Assembly: GCA_947095585.1 (NCBI GenBank)
Contig: OX352763.1
Location: 13,007,462 to 13,071,461, forward strand
Direction: 5' to 3'
Source: Nephrocerus scutellatus
Lineage: Eukaryota > Arthropoda > Insecta > Diptera > Pipunculidae
Length of the DNA stretch: 64,000 nucleotides
Of the stretch, positions 10,825 through 41,429 are shown piece after piece. Position 1 is the first letter of the stretch; each line of letters opens with the position of its first letter. Under the pieces are notes generated by a model. The model had not been told where the DNA came from. It worked only from the letters and a program-made list of their open reading frames with translations, and ran no database searches. The position numbers and the translations under genes were made by a program.

Positions 10825-12260
10825 ACTAATAGTGCAAGTATGGGAGGAAGAAGCGATGCCAGAAGACTGGCGAAGAGGCATCATGTGCCCCATACTTAAG
10901 AAAGGAGATATCACAACCTGCAGCAATTCACGTGGTATTACGTTGTTGAGTACCGCGTACAAGATTTTCTCTATCCTTCAAGACAGGATAGCCCTATACG
11001 CTAAAGTCATCATTGATCCATACCAGTGTGGCTTCATCCCAGGCAAATCAACAACTGATCAGATTTACACCCTTAAGCAGGTGATAGAATAACGTCTAGA
11101 GTTTCAAAACCCACTACACCATCTTTTTATAAACACCAAAGCCGCCTATGATAGCATAGCCTGAGTAGAACTTTATAAAGCTGATCAGTCTATGTAGGTT
11201 GACCATAACCAATGTTAAAAGCCAAGTAAAAATATATAGGTCACTATCATTCCATTCAACATCTATAACGGGCACCGACCAGGGGACGGACTGGCATGCG
11301 TCCTCTTCAACCTGGCGTTGGAGAAAGTGATCCGAAACTCTGACGAAGCGGCGAGAGGAGCAATCCTCTTTAAGTTCATTCAGATACTGGCTTACGCAGA
11401 CGATATTGACATAGTTGGTAGAAACCCAGGAGCTGTAAAGGAAGCTTTCATCCAGATCGAGCAAACGGCACGAAATCTGCGACTGCACATAAATGAGAGC
11501 GAAACAAAGAACATGGTGGCCACGTCTGCGAGTAGGAGATCCAACATTGATCCCTCAATTCAAATAGTGGAGCACGAATTTGAGGTAGTGCAATCCTTTA
11601 ACTGTCTCGGGTCAACTGTAGCAGCCGATAACAGCATGGAACCAGAAATTGGTGCCAGTCTGCTTAAAGCCAACAAAGCCTACTATAATCTGTCAAGACT
11701 CTTCAAATCCAGGAACCTAACCTTAACATCCAAGCTGCTGGTATATAAGACAATCCAGTCATACCAGTACTTGCAAATGGATCCGAAACTTAAGTGATTA
11801 GTAAAAAGTATTCCGACCTTTTAGCTGCGTTCGAAAGAAAAGTCTTACGGAGAGTTGTTGGCCCTGTATGTGAGGAATGACGATTCCGGAGACTCTATAA
11901 TGATGAGATCTACGACTGTTACCGCGATGTCGACATCGTGAAAAGAGTTAAGCTCGGTAGGCTCCGGTGGGCAGGAAACCTAGCTCGCATGAGCGAAGAT
12001 GATCCTACTCGGAAAGTCCTTTGCGGATTTATGGAACACGAATGCGTGGTTGGCCAAGCCTACGCTGAAAGGATGGCGTCCAGAGTTAAGGGATGCCAAA
12101 CTGGATGACATCGGCTTGAAATCGGGACCGGTGGAGGGATTTTTTTGCGGGAGGTCAGGACCGGACACCGATTGTGATGATGAAGAGTACTGTCGTCAGC
12201 GAAGGAATGTATGGGACGCATTTAGGCTGTCTCTCAATGTATATGTAATGTATGTATGTT
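10825..12260 (+). pseudogene. RTE-like LINE, broken reverse transcriptase copy 1
   Basis: RT blocks appear in order. They are VWEEEAMPEDWRRGIMCPIL and KKGDITTCSNSRGITLLST at 10837-10960, the palm entry KAAYDS after a stop near 11140, a DGLACVLFNLALEKVIR block, and the catalytic ILAYADDIDIVGRN near 11385-11425. Thumb-type residues (FNCLGSTVAADNSMEPEIGA) follow to about 11797, then RLRWAGNLARMS near 11960. YADD is intact but several stops and frameshifts kill the ORF. The clade is inferred from motif style (RTE-like). Confidence 0.8.
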
Positions 12261-12299
12261 TTGTATAACACAGCCAGACTTAAAACCCTCCAACCCAAC

Positions 12300-12740
12300 T
12301 TGGATTGAAAGATTTGAAAGTTTGAGGCAGCCTTAACTGATGGGATTTCTCAGTCATTTCATAATCCATTAAATCACGCTTACGTCGCTTCATTAGGCAC
12401 GCATTTTGGACACAAGAGCTTGGTGCTCAAGTTCTACAACTTTGCTTTAAAACTGGCAAAAATACTGGTTCCACATATCGGTGAGATATGCCATCAAATC
12501 ACTAGTAGAACGTTCTCTCCAGGGAACGATACTGATGGTCATTGAGTAGTTCTCGCGATTCAAGATATTTCATAAGCTGACGGTTAATCAGCGGTTTTAA
12601 GAGACCTTAGTGCTATTGGTCGGTAGAAGAAAGGCATGACGGTTCACCTTTTTTGATATAGGATGGTTTTAGTCCCAGAATATATGGTTTGTGCACTACT
12701 ATAACCATCTAAAATCGAATACTTCAGGAGAAAGTCAGAC
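12300..12740 (-). pseudogene. Jockey-like LINE RT fragment
   Basis: DNA-level similarity to the minus-strand LINE at 46050-46450: blocks equivalent to GGTGAGATAT.CCAT, AAATCAC, GTAGAACGTT and the CACCTTTTTT segment occur in the same order. No long frame remains. Confidence 0.5.
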
Positions 12741-12779
12741 GAGCGCAAACTCTAAGACCCACTTGGTAGTACCATAACA

Positions 12780-14010
12780 TTGTGTTACATTGTACCCGAG
12801 CACGAAAAATTTCAAATCTTTTTCAAGTTCATTTAAAAAACATTTTTTTTCCAAATTTACAATTTATTTTTATCATAATAAACTCTTTCTATAGAATAAT
12901 TTCTATAGACTTTATAAAATTAAAAAAAATACAATAAAAATTACAAATTGTGTAACTAACTTTTGCTACAATATTCGAATATGTTTTTATATGTAGATAT
13001 ATATAAAAGTGTGTATCTAATTTACATAAACTGAAAGAATAAAGTAAAATAATATTCATATATCTAGATTGATAATTTAATAATTAATTAAGTAAATTTA
13101 TTAACAACAAAAAAACACATTGAATAATTACAAAATAAAACGAGAAAATAAAACGTTTGTTATAGCGCGACGTTTAGTACATTTTCGTTTTAGAATTTAA
13201 TTTGTATCTTTGTTTTTGTTTTTTTTTTTTTTTGTTAAACATTTATTTTTATATATTTATGTATATACGTACGTTTTAAATAGTTATTTAGTACTTAGTA
13301 ACTAAATTCGAATTTATACAATTTTTTTTTCATTCATTTATTCGAGATTCGATTATGTTGCGTGCGTGTGAGAGAGTTTTTTTTTTAAATGCATTTCTCT
13401 TCTTGTTCGTATGCTTTGTTCTGTTTGTTGTGTGAATTTAATTTTTCTTTCTGATATAATACAGACTAAGTCATTGATTAATATATTTAAACATATATGT
13501 TATCATTTAGCACATTATGGAAGGAACAAGGAGGAGACAATTTTGGGTAAATATTTATCTACGCAGCAATGTACTTGTACCGATTTTCTTTTCCTTTAGC
13601 TTTTTTTTTTCGTTTTCGTTTCATTTTTTGTATAAATTATTTCGGTGAAATTTGATAACTTAATAAAAGAGGATAAGTTGGTGGGAGGACAACATTAGAA
13701 TTGGTTTATAGAAAATATTAGAAGGAGAAGATGACTGGCTGCCATCAGCATCAGCAGAAACGGCGAATAACTTGTAGAACTTAACTGTAACCTTAACTAT
13801 AACTTTTGCACATGTCGTATTTATTCGGACTGGTGGAAGTGCAATCGAGTATCTGGTGTCCGACGTTAATGCCTGAAACACAAACACGCTTCAGCTTCGG
13901 CTTCGTTGTGTTACGAGCAACCGCTTTGAATTTGCTTTGAATGACATTTTTTATATAACTAATTTTCCCGCACAAAATAATTTTGTTTGTTGTCGTTTTT
14001 TTACAGCTGT
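12780..14010. other. AT-rich stretch without a recognised gene
   Basis: Dominated by A/T runs (for example near 12840-13320). The longest frames are under 80 codons and carry no known motif. Confidence 0.55.
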
Positions 14011-14015
14011 TAAGC

Positions 14016-14137
14016 TGTCAGGCAAAGCAAATGATCAGCACTTTTGAACTAGAGCTTCCGTTTGTAGCTTCGTTACGTAGCATGCGTGTCAGGCAAAGCA
14101 AATGTTCAGCACTTTTGAACTAGAGCTTCCGTTGTAG
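14016..14137. repeat. Two direct copies of a 51-bp sequence
   Basis: TGTCAGGCAAAGCAAATG.TC and AGCACTTTTGAACTAGAGCT occur at 14016-14067 and 14087-14137, 71 bp apart. The second copy abuts the LINE fragment starting near 14138. Confidence 0.85.
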
Positions 14138-15560
14138 AACGTTGCCTTTGAAAACTGTACTGCTGGTCGCTAAGAATTTCACGTGATTCAAGGTATTAAA
14201 TAAGATTACGATTGATTAGCGTTACCACAATTGGTCGGTTCAAGGAAAGAGATGACGGTTCTCCTTTTATAGGAACAGGCTGGATAAAGGCTGTTTTACA
14301 ATTCCTTGGGACGAATTCAGAAGAATAATAGAAATGGAAAAGCCTGCGCAAAGTGCAAGAACACCTCTTCAAAACTATAGCGGGAATACCATCAGGCGCA
14401 GCAGATTTAGGAATTTTGAGATCATTTAATACTTTATCCACTTGACGTACAGGCGGAAACAATGCGCAATCTGGTAGCGTTGAGCTAGCTGCGAAATGTG
14501 AAGCAAGCAGATTGGCTTTGTCTATGGAGCTGACAGTTGGAATGTCATTGTGAATGAGCGTTGGAATTGAAGACGAGGCAATATTTTTAATTCGTTTCAC
14601 AAATGACCAACAATTCTTAATTCCTTTGGGATATTAAATTCTCATTTCTGGTCATAGTCGAATTTGACTCTTCTAAGGTAGGCAATGCAATCATTTCATT
14701 TGGTGCGGTTTTTCACAGTGGGGTTTTGTTTATATAACCGAAAGCATATCTCCCGGTTCCTAGAGGCCTCTTTGCAGGTAAAATCATACCATACCAAGCA
14801 TATTTTATCGGTTTGATACACATAGTCCTGGAAATGATAAATTGTCTCAAACCCTCCTGGATTGTGCTTGTGTTCGTATCGATTCCATGACATTTTCTAG
14901 AAAAACATTTGCTAGAAAAACATTTTCTCGAAAAACATTTCCTCGAACGTAATTTTTTGGTAAAATAAATAACCAAAAAATTTAAAAAAAAACTCACGTT
15001 TCGCGAACAAAAATTACTCGCGATAGTTTTTAGAAGGATGAAAACATAGACTATTTAGTTTTCGAGAAAATGTTTTTCTAGCAAATGTTTTTCGAGCAAA
15101 TGTCGTTTTATACATTTTCTAGCAAATGTTTTTCGAGAAAATGTTTTTCGAGCAAATGTTTTTCGAGTAAGTGTCTGGGTACCGTTCGTATCAGAAATGG
15201 CATCCACTCTACTATTGGCATTAAGTGGCCAATTTATATTCCTACAGAAATTGCTAAGGCCATCTCAGTCGGTTTTCTCGTGTAGCCACACTTTTCTTTT
15301 AGGAGTTTTCTCTTTAACTGCGTAGTTAGACAACAAGAAATTAGCTAATACTACACAATGGTCTGAAGAAGAAGGTGATAGATAATACACTGACGGTGTA
15401 TTTTTTAGGATTAGAGGAAAGAAAAGTCAATGGTATTAGCGTTATGACTTATGTCTGGCTGGGATTCGAGTGGGCTCATTCACAAATTAAATGAACAACC
15501 ATTTTAGGTTCTTTCAAAAGCACGTGCTCAAAATCTTCAAATACCATATACATAGGAGAG
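14138..15560 (-). pseudogene. Non-LTR retrotransposon (endonuclease plus RT start), interrupted
   Basis: On the minus strand, from high to low coordinates: endonuclease-type sequence at about 15190-15560 (SSDHCVVSANFSL-like, homologous to the relic at 27.8-28.2 kb), more of the same region at 14690-14880, then linker and RT entry at 14196-14600 (VSSIDKANLLASHFAASSTL, SAAPDGIPAIVLKRCS). The foldback-like insertion at 14891-15173 splits the endonuclease. Frameshifts are present throughout. Confidence 0.65.
14891..15173. mobile_element. Foldback-like element with 15-bp tandem units in both arms
   Basis: Left arm 14891-14950 holds four 15-bp units of the type CATTTTCTAGAAAAA. Right arm 15059-15102 and 15118-15173 holds about seven units of the inverted type TTTTTCGAGAAAATG. 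A unique middle of about 110 bp separates them. Long inverted arms made of short direct repeats are the architecture of foldback elements. It interrupts a LINE whose homologue near 27.9 kb lacks it. No coding capacity is seen, and no clear target duplication was identified. Confidence 0.7.
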
Positions 15561-15579
15561 TGATGCTCAACTGACTGTT

Positions 15580-16060
15580 CGATGATTATACGCAGGGTGT
15601 TTTATTTGATCTGTGCAGTGCAGTTACGTTTCGAACGAAATCCCGCTTGATTATTTCTCAGAATTGGCTCTAAAGCATTTTGTAGGCGCCTAGCTTTTAT
15701 TGTAGAGATCACCTTGTTTATGATTTTCAACAAGTCCTGTTTTCGCAATTGCTCAGATCAACTTTCTTGGGGAGTATGACTTATAAACCTTCTTTTAACG
15801 ACGGTGGAATGGTTTCAGATTCCCAGATTCCTTGATATACCGTGTGCAGTGTTCGCGTAGTTATTTCGACATTTGTTCTAAGGAGTTCTGCGTAGATGTT
15901 GTCATTGCCTGCAGCTTTACCTGGTTGCAGTGAACGAATTGTTGTCTTTATGTCATCCAAAGGAGTAGCGACGCTGATGTTGAGTAGCCTGTTTGGGTCC
16001 ATATGTGGACAGGTGGAGGACTGGTGCCAGGCGAAGTACAATTCAAAACATTCCTAAAAT
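15580..16060 (-). pseudogene. Second LINE RT fragment
   Basis: Minus-strand ORF 16041-15781 reads TPLDDIKTTIRSLQPGKAAG, then NDNIYAELLRTNVEITTRTL and a PPSLKEGL end (RT fingers). Further blocks follow at 15600-15730 in other frames, including NNQAGFRSKRNCTAQI. It is a different family from the fragment just below it. Confidence 0.65.
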
Positions 16061-16217
16061 GTTTTGTCTAGCGGATTTTTTGTTGATAATCCATAACGAT
16101 CTATTGCCTCAACAGGTTAGTTGATGTATTGTTTCTTATTGGCGAGTTTACGGAAGAGTTGTTAGACTGTGTTGTATAGTCTACTGCCAACGGTTTGCTG
16201 TGCTAGTGTAGCAATTG

Positions 16218-16397
16218 CTGCGTTGCTTTGGCAAAGCCGGCTTGGCTTTACAAAGCTTTTGGCTTTACCGCCTTACGGTGAGCGCTATTACTATAAAATG
16301 GCTTGTTTTAAAACCTAAAAACTTTTGGATTTATTTTCGACTTTATGCTTATGCGATTGTTGTTGTAAGCCAAGCTGGATTAGCCAAAGCAATACAG
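16218..16397. repeat. Imperfect inverted repeat, MITE-like
   Basis: 16218-16248 (CTGCGTTGCTTTGGCAAAGC onward) and the reverse complement of 16367-16397 agree at roughly 25 of 31 positions. The spacer has no recognisable gene. A target duplication was not identified. Confidence 0.45.
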
Positions 16398-16599
16398 CAA
16401 ATGTCGCTTAGCCGCTCTCGTTCATCGTTCGTATCTGAATGGCCAACTTGGCAGTCCAGATCCCTATACTTCCGCTCTAATGCACTTCGCTCATTACCCG
16501 AGACTTCGTTTAACTCTGTTTTGATGGGTTGGGGTAACGAATGGTGTTCCATTTGTTATCTGATATTTAATTTTGTCTGGGTAACCTAAAATAGTTGAG

Positions 16600-17010
16600 G
16601 CTGCTGCACTGTTTTCTCCCATTTAGACTCTAGGTTATGGTCGAAATGAACCGAAAAACCTTCGTCATGCTAACGTCTAACACACCTGAGAAATTCATCT
16701 AGGCGATAAATAATCTAAAGTGCAAGACAAGATTGGCTGAAGCTATTGACAAAATATGAAATTAATTGAAATTGAAAGCATATCGGTACTAATTTCAGAC
16801 TACGAACAAATAAATTCATTTGCAGCAATAACTTTACAACATAGCCAGCCTCCCAAACTTTTTTTGTTTAAATTGAAGGTAATTTCATGATGACGGTTAA
16901 AAAACAAAGCATGTTGAGTTTCAATTTGACAGTTCAAGTATTCAAGTTGAATTAGTAAAAAAATTTTAAATTTAAATTTTATACCAGAATTTCCTGAAAT
17001 CATATCATCA
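16600..17010. other. Stretch without a recognised gene
   Basis: AT-rich DNA. Short frames only, with no known similarity. Confidence 0.5.
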
Positions 17011-17423
17011 CTGATGTCGTTTTTTTTTCTCTGCGCTCGAGCTCAGATTTTTTCTCGGCAAATCGAACATGAAAAGCGAGAATCTTTTGTTTATATTGTT
17101 TTGTAGCAAGTGCGTGATTCTAAAACGTCATTTTCTGTTTTTGTTTTCTTCTTCCATTTCACAAAACTTTTTCCTCAAATAAAATATATTATAAATAAAT
17201 ATAAACACGGAAAAGTCAGAAATCGAATGACATATTGCGCCACGTGCCAAAAAAAATTACATCAGTTGTTGGTGTTAGTAAAAGAGAGGGCAAATCTCCC
17301 AATATATCAAGATGTGTTAAAGGGTAATTCCGATCGACCGTAGATTTTTTTTTTAAAACACGAACAATTTGACAGTAAAAAATCAATCTGCGCCAGATTA
17401 TTAATGAAAAAAAACGACATGAG
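17011..17423. mobile_element. Non-autonomous element with ATGTCGTTTTTTTT inverted ends
   Basis: Left end CTGATGTCGTTTTTTTT (17011 on) and right end AAAAAAAACGACATGAG (17407-17423) are inverted repeats. The interior shares several blocks with 10152-10408. About 410 bp, with no transposase. Confidence 0.55.
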
Positions 17424-17429
17424 ATTCTA

Positions 17430-18925
17430 GCGAATTATTTTGTTATGGATGACTGGTTAATGGTGTTTTCTTTTGGCTGTTGTTACATATTGTGATTTCT
17501 TCTTGTTTTTTTTTTAACAAAATCGTATAAAATATAATAAGGTAGTTATGGTTTTTGATTTTGTTGTTATATTTTCGAGATGCCATTTAAAATGTCGGCT
17601 TATTACTGATAGAGTAGTTTTTCGTCTTTTTTTTATATAAAAAAAATGTTGTTATTAAAAAAAATTGTGGCGTTTTCTTTTGTAAATTTAGTTGTTGGTT
17701 TGTAAAGTTAGTTGGTAGCTGTTACAGGTAGGTATAGATGGGTTTATAATGATTATGTCTAAATCTATTTTTTGAGTAATATTTTGTTCTCGGCCGTTTT
17801 TTTTTTTTTTGAATTTTTTTCACTACAGAAATAAATTTTCTTAATAAGTAGGAATATGTAGTTGTATGTTTTTTTTAATATTTTGGTTATTGATGGTAAA
17901 AATACACATTATTAATTAATTAATTATTTTTCAACAAATTAGAGGAGAGAGGAGATTTTCAATGGAATGTTTGTCGTTATTTTTTTTTAAATTTTTATCG
18001 TTGACTTTGATCTTGAACTATGTCTATTTAATTATTTTCTCTTATTGTTTACTCTACATCTTGTATAACATAAATTTTATATTGATATTGTCATTCACTT
18101 TGTTTTGTTACAAAATAGAAACAAGTAGAAGAACAGGGTGGCCTAGCTGTATAAGTAATTTATATGAATGTATAGGTATAGTAATAAATAATAATTAATA
18201 TTGCGCGTTGTTAATAGTTCCCTTTACATTTACACTACATACGAATACATACAAATTAAAAAAAAACGATACTATATAGAACCGATATTAGATTTTATAA
18301 AATATTGTACACGAGACGAGTATATAAAGAAACGTGTACTAAAACGTGATTATACAGTTAAACATTATGTCACATTCATTAGTTAGTTCATTTAGTTATT
18401 ATGTATATGTATTATTATATGATTTACTTATTTATGTATATATGTGTATATGTATATTGAATTTGGTGCTAAAGTCCGCGTTTTATATTGGTTTGTTTTT
18501 ACAATTGCTGCTTCTAATTTGTTCCACTGTTTCTGCTCTGCATTGTTAATTATTTTATGTATTGGTTTTTTAGTTAAAAATATCATTACGTTGCATGTGT
18601 GTGTGTGTAAAGCATGCAAATACACGCTCACTTACATCCCGGACTCTGCTATCCCTTCGTCATCTGTAAATATAAACGAATTTTTAATTTAAAAAAAATA
18701 TTCTTTACTTTTATTTATATTTATGTAGTTATATGCAAAAATTGGGTTAATTGCAAAAACAAAACCAAGGCGAGAGGGGAATTCTAACTTCAAAATGTAA
18801 ATGGAAATATCCTTTGCGGAAATTCATTACGCAAAATCTATTCTCCTATTCTTGAAACAGTGAAAATTTCCCCATGTGGATAGCTGTCAAAAAATACAAA
18901 AATAATCGAAAATTTGAAACGCATA
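17430..18925. other. AT-rich stretch without a recognised gene
   Basis: Runs of T and A, TG/TA-rich simple sequence and small frames rich in I, Y and L that reflect base composition only. No RNA gene or repeat family was recognised. Confidence 0.55.
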
Positions 18926-18930
18926 TCCAC

Positions 18931-19216
18931 GCCGTGGGTCAGCGGATAAAAGCATGGCTTCTGAGCAGGAGGTTCGTGGTTAGAATCCCAGTAACACCAA
19001 AATATTTTTCACGGTGTCCGACCTATTGAGAAAGTCTGACGAACGTCCGAGAGCACTAATTTTCACGGAAAGCTTCTCAATTCGCCGTTCGGATCCGGCA
19101 TTAAATTGTAGGTCCCCTCCATTTGTGTGCAAAAATATACATGCTCAACATATGGTTGCGAAAAGCTAGGCATTGGGCTGCAATGGTGGTCTGTCGTGAC
19201 GAATACTATTTTTTAT
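18931..19216 (+). mobile_element. tRNA-derived SINE-like repeat, full-length-looking copy (copy A)
   Basis: A head resembling a tRNA (GGGTCAGCGGATAAAAGCAT and GGTTCGTGGTTAGAATCCC, a B-box-like sequence) is followed by TTTTTCACGGTGTCCGACC, GGAAAGCTTCTCAATTCGCC and a GGTCTGTCG..ACGAATA end. Other copies lie at 60.7 kb (+), 49.6 kb (-) and 8.4 kb (-). The internal promoter-like head and AT-rich tail are SINE traits. Confidence 0.65.
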
Positions 19217-19354
19217 CCACACCAAAGGAAATTTCCAATGGGTATACGAATAAGTGGATAAAAATCCCTACATGAGGTATTCATTTGTCAAATTATTAGA
19301 ATTATATTAGTTGCATTTTTCTGTTTGTGACAGATATCCCCATAGGGAAATCTC

Positions 19355-20665
19355 CACCGATTTCAATGTAAGTTACCGACTGAACGTAAGAATGTTGCGT
19401 AATGCAACAATCCCATAGAACGCGGGCACGCGGAGATCAGCTCAGAAGATATGAAAAAACAGGTCACCGGCGAAGGAAAGCAGCCTGGGAGAAGAATCTC
19501 GTCCGTGAACTAGAACAGTATAGAGAGCGAGGACCGCACCAGGAGCTGAAGTTCTACCAGAGAGTGCGCAAAGACAAAGAGGGCAATCTGATCGCCGCTC
19601 TCAAAGGCATCTTAGAGCGAAGGGAAGAGCACTTTCATGAGTTGCTTAATTGCCACCTAGGTAGCCGAGGAATTGGAAGCTCCACCAATGACCGAAGAGC
19701 ACACCAAGCATGGACGAAGTTAGCAGATTGATAAATCGGCTCAAAAATAATAAGGCCCCGGGATCTGATGCTATCCCAGCGAAGCTGATTAAAACAGGAG
19801 GCCCTGCAATACACCAAGCAATTCATGAACTAATAGTGCAAGTTTGGGAGCCTATGATAGCATAGACAGAGTAGAAATTTATAAAGCCATGAGAGAATTC
19901 GGCATTCCAAAACTGACACGACTATGTAGGTTGACTATGACCAATGTTATAAGCCAAGAAAAAATATTCGGATCAAGATCAAGCCCATTCAATATCTATA
20001 ACGGGCTCCGACAAGGGGATGGACTGGTCTTCAACCTGACGTTGGAGAAACTGATTCGAGATTCTGACGTAACGGTGGGAGGAACAATCCCTTATAAGAT
20101 ACTGGCTTACGCAGACGATATTGACATCGTTGGTAGAAACCCAAGAGCTGTACAGGAAGCTTTCATCCAGATAGAGCAGGCGGCACAAAATCTGGGGCTG
20201 CACATAAATGAAATCGAAACAAAGTACAGCCACGTCTGCGAGTAGAAGAACCAACATTGGTCCCTTAATTCAAATAGTGGAGCGCAATCCTTTAACTATC
20301 ATGGGCCGACTGTAGCAACCGATAACATCATGGAACCAGAAATACGCGCACGGTTGCTTAAAGCCAACAAAGCCTACTATACCCTGTCAAGACTCTTCAA
20401 ATCCAGGAACTTTACCATAACATCCAAGCTGCTGGTATATAACTCAATGGCCATTCGAGTACTTATATATGGACGCGAGACTTGGGAGCTTAGCAAAAAG
20501 CATTCAGACCTCTTAGCCGCGTTCGAGAGAAAACTCTTACGGAAAATTCCTGCTCGGAAAGTCCTTTACGGTAGGATTTATGAAACAAGACAGTAAGGCC
20601 GGCCAAGCCTACGCGTTAGGGATGCCAAACTAGATGACATCGGCTCGAAATCGGAACCGGTGGAG
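19355..20665 (+). pseudogene. RTE-like LINE, broken copy 2
   Basis: Pre-RT region with RRKAAWEKNLVRELEQYRER and a GILERREEHFHELLN block (19402-19650), then SDAIPAKLIKTGGPAIHQA in another frame. An internal deletion near 19849 joins the LIVQVWE block directly to DSIDRVEIYKAMREFGIP. ILAYADDIDIVGRN (about 20096-20140) is intact. It is frameshifted after LHINEIETKYS and ends in a thumb-type fragment near 20595. Confidence 0.8.
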
Positions 20666-21260
20666 AGATTTTTTTCGACCTATTCTTACCTATGGTGCGC
20701 TAGTCTGGTGGCCGGGGATTAATAAAAAGTACAATGCCACCAAGCAAGGTGGCAACTGGATAACTGGTGCACTACGCTCTTGCCCTACCGATGCTCTCAA
20801 TACAATTTTACACTTATTACCTCCGGACCTATTTATTCAATACGTTGCGACGTGAAGCGCTGTCCGTCTCAGAGAATCTGGTTCAGTTCCATCTTTACCG
20901 TTGAGTTTCCGACTAGAGATAGTTGGAAGGACGGAGGCGTATTGGGGCTTTTTGACGTATCTCTATTCACCAGAGGGTCCAAGATGAGCAATGAAATCGG
21001 CGCTTCAAGCTTCCTGACTCCGCTAGCATCTTTTAGGCGGAGATCCTGGCGATTAGGGAGGCATGGAGCTGCAGGTATGTCAATGAGAGGGAAGCTCTTA
21101 TCCATTATCTCTACAACTGTCCAGCCTTGGTGGGCTTCTGACTCCATCGATGGAAAAAACTCATCTTTGCCAACCTGAGGGAGCTTTCGGAGTCCCGGAT
21201 CACCAATCTGATCTCGTACCTGAACGCTACAGGTTGCCTATCTATAGTCATTTCAATATA
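20665..21260 (+). pseudogene. Jockey-like LINE fragment fused behind the RTE-like copy
   Basis: Plus-strand frames give RPILTYGALVWWPGINKK and NWITGALRSCPTDALNTILH (after the RT core), an RNase H strand LFTRGSKMSNEIGAS near 20960, and AEILAIREAW running straight into an EALIHYLYNCPALVGF-type cysteine tail. The middle of RNase H is therefore deleted. The junction at about 20665 shows one element inserted in, or recombined with, the other. Confidence 0.65.
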
Positions 21261-21911
21261 CCTATCACGTCACAAGGTCTCTCGAGGTCTGTGGTTACAA
21301 AACGGCGCACTCTAGCGTACTTGAGCTCCTCGCTGAGGCAGCGCGGTCCACCACCCTACCTACCTAGCTACCTACCTATGTTTGTTACTCCATCACGTCA
21401 GAGCATCAACTGATTGACTTGAAAGGTCGAATTTCGGAAGACATGTTTTTGTAATAGAATTATGTTGGACGAGTATAACTGCAACCAGTTATGCCAATAA
21501 ACAGGCCTCTATTATTCAATTTAATGTCAATTGTCTTACAATTAAAATATTTCTCCATTCCTGTTCCTCTCATTATGGTTTGTATCTCTGTTAAAAGCTC
21601 TCATTATGGTTTGTGTCTCTGTTAAAATTCACAGTCCACTTTGTGCCTCAGTGAAATAGCCAATCAGGGAATAACTTAAGTAATAAGTAGGTAAGGTAAC
21701 TCGCTATATCAAACTACTTCATATAAATTAAAAATTAAGAAAACATATTTTTTTGTTAACATTAAACCAAAGCCATAGTTAGTTTACAAAATGAAAAATT
21801 TTAAATCTGTCTATCTATCTACATTACTTAATGAAATTTTGAAAAAAAAAAAGCAGCAAATGTTACATAAGTTTGTAGAATATATGGAATAGAAATGAAT
21901 TTTTTTTTATG
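21260..21911 (-). other. Ptp10D 3' flank (probable 3' UTR side)
   Basis: DNA immediately downstream of the distal Ptp10D stop. It contains two 31-bp direct repeats (CTCTCATTATGGTTTGT..) at 21567-21597 and 21598-21628. No confident polyadenylation site was identified. Confidence 0.4.
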
Positions 21912-41422
<19,511 letters not shown>

Positions 41423-41429
41423 CTGGAAA

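Noticed and set aside
16215..16589. 124-codon frame over the inverted repeat
   Set aside because: Covers an imperfect inverted repeat, and there is no recognisable domain.
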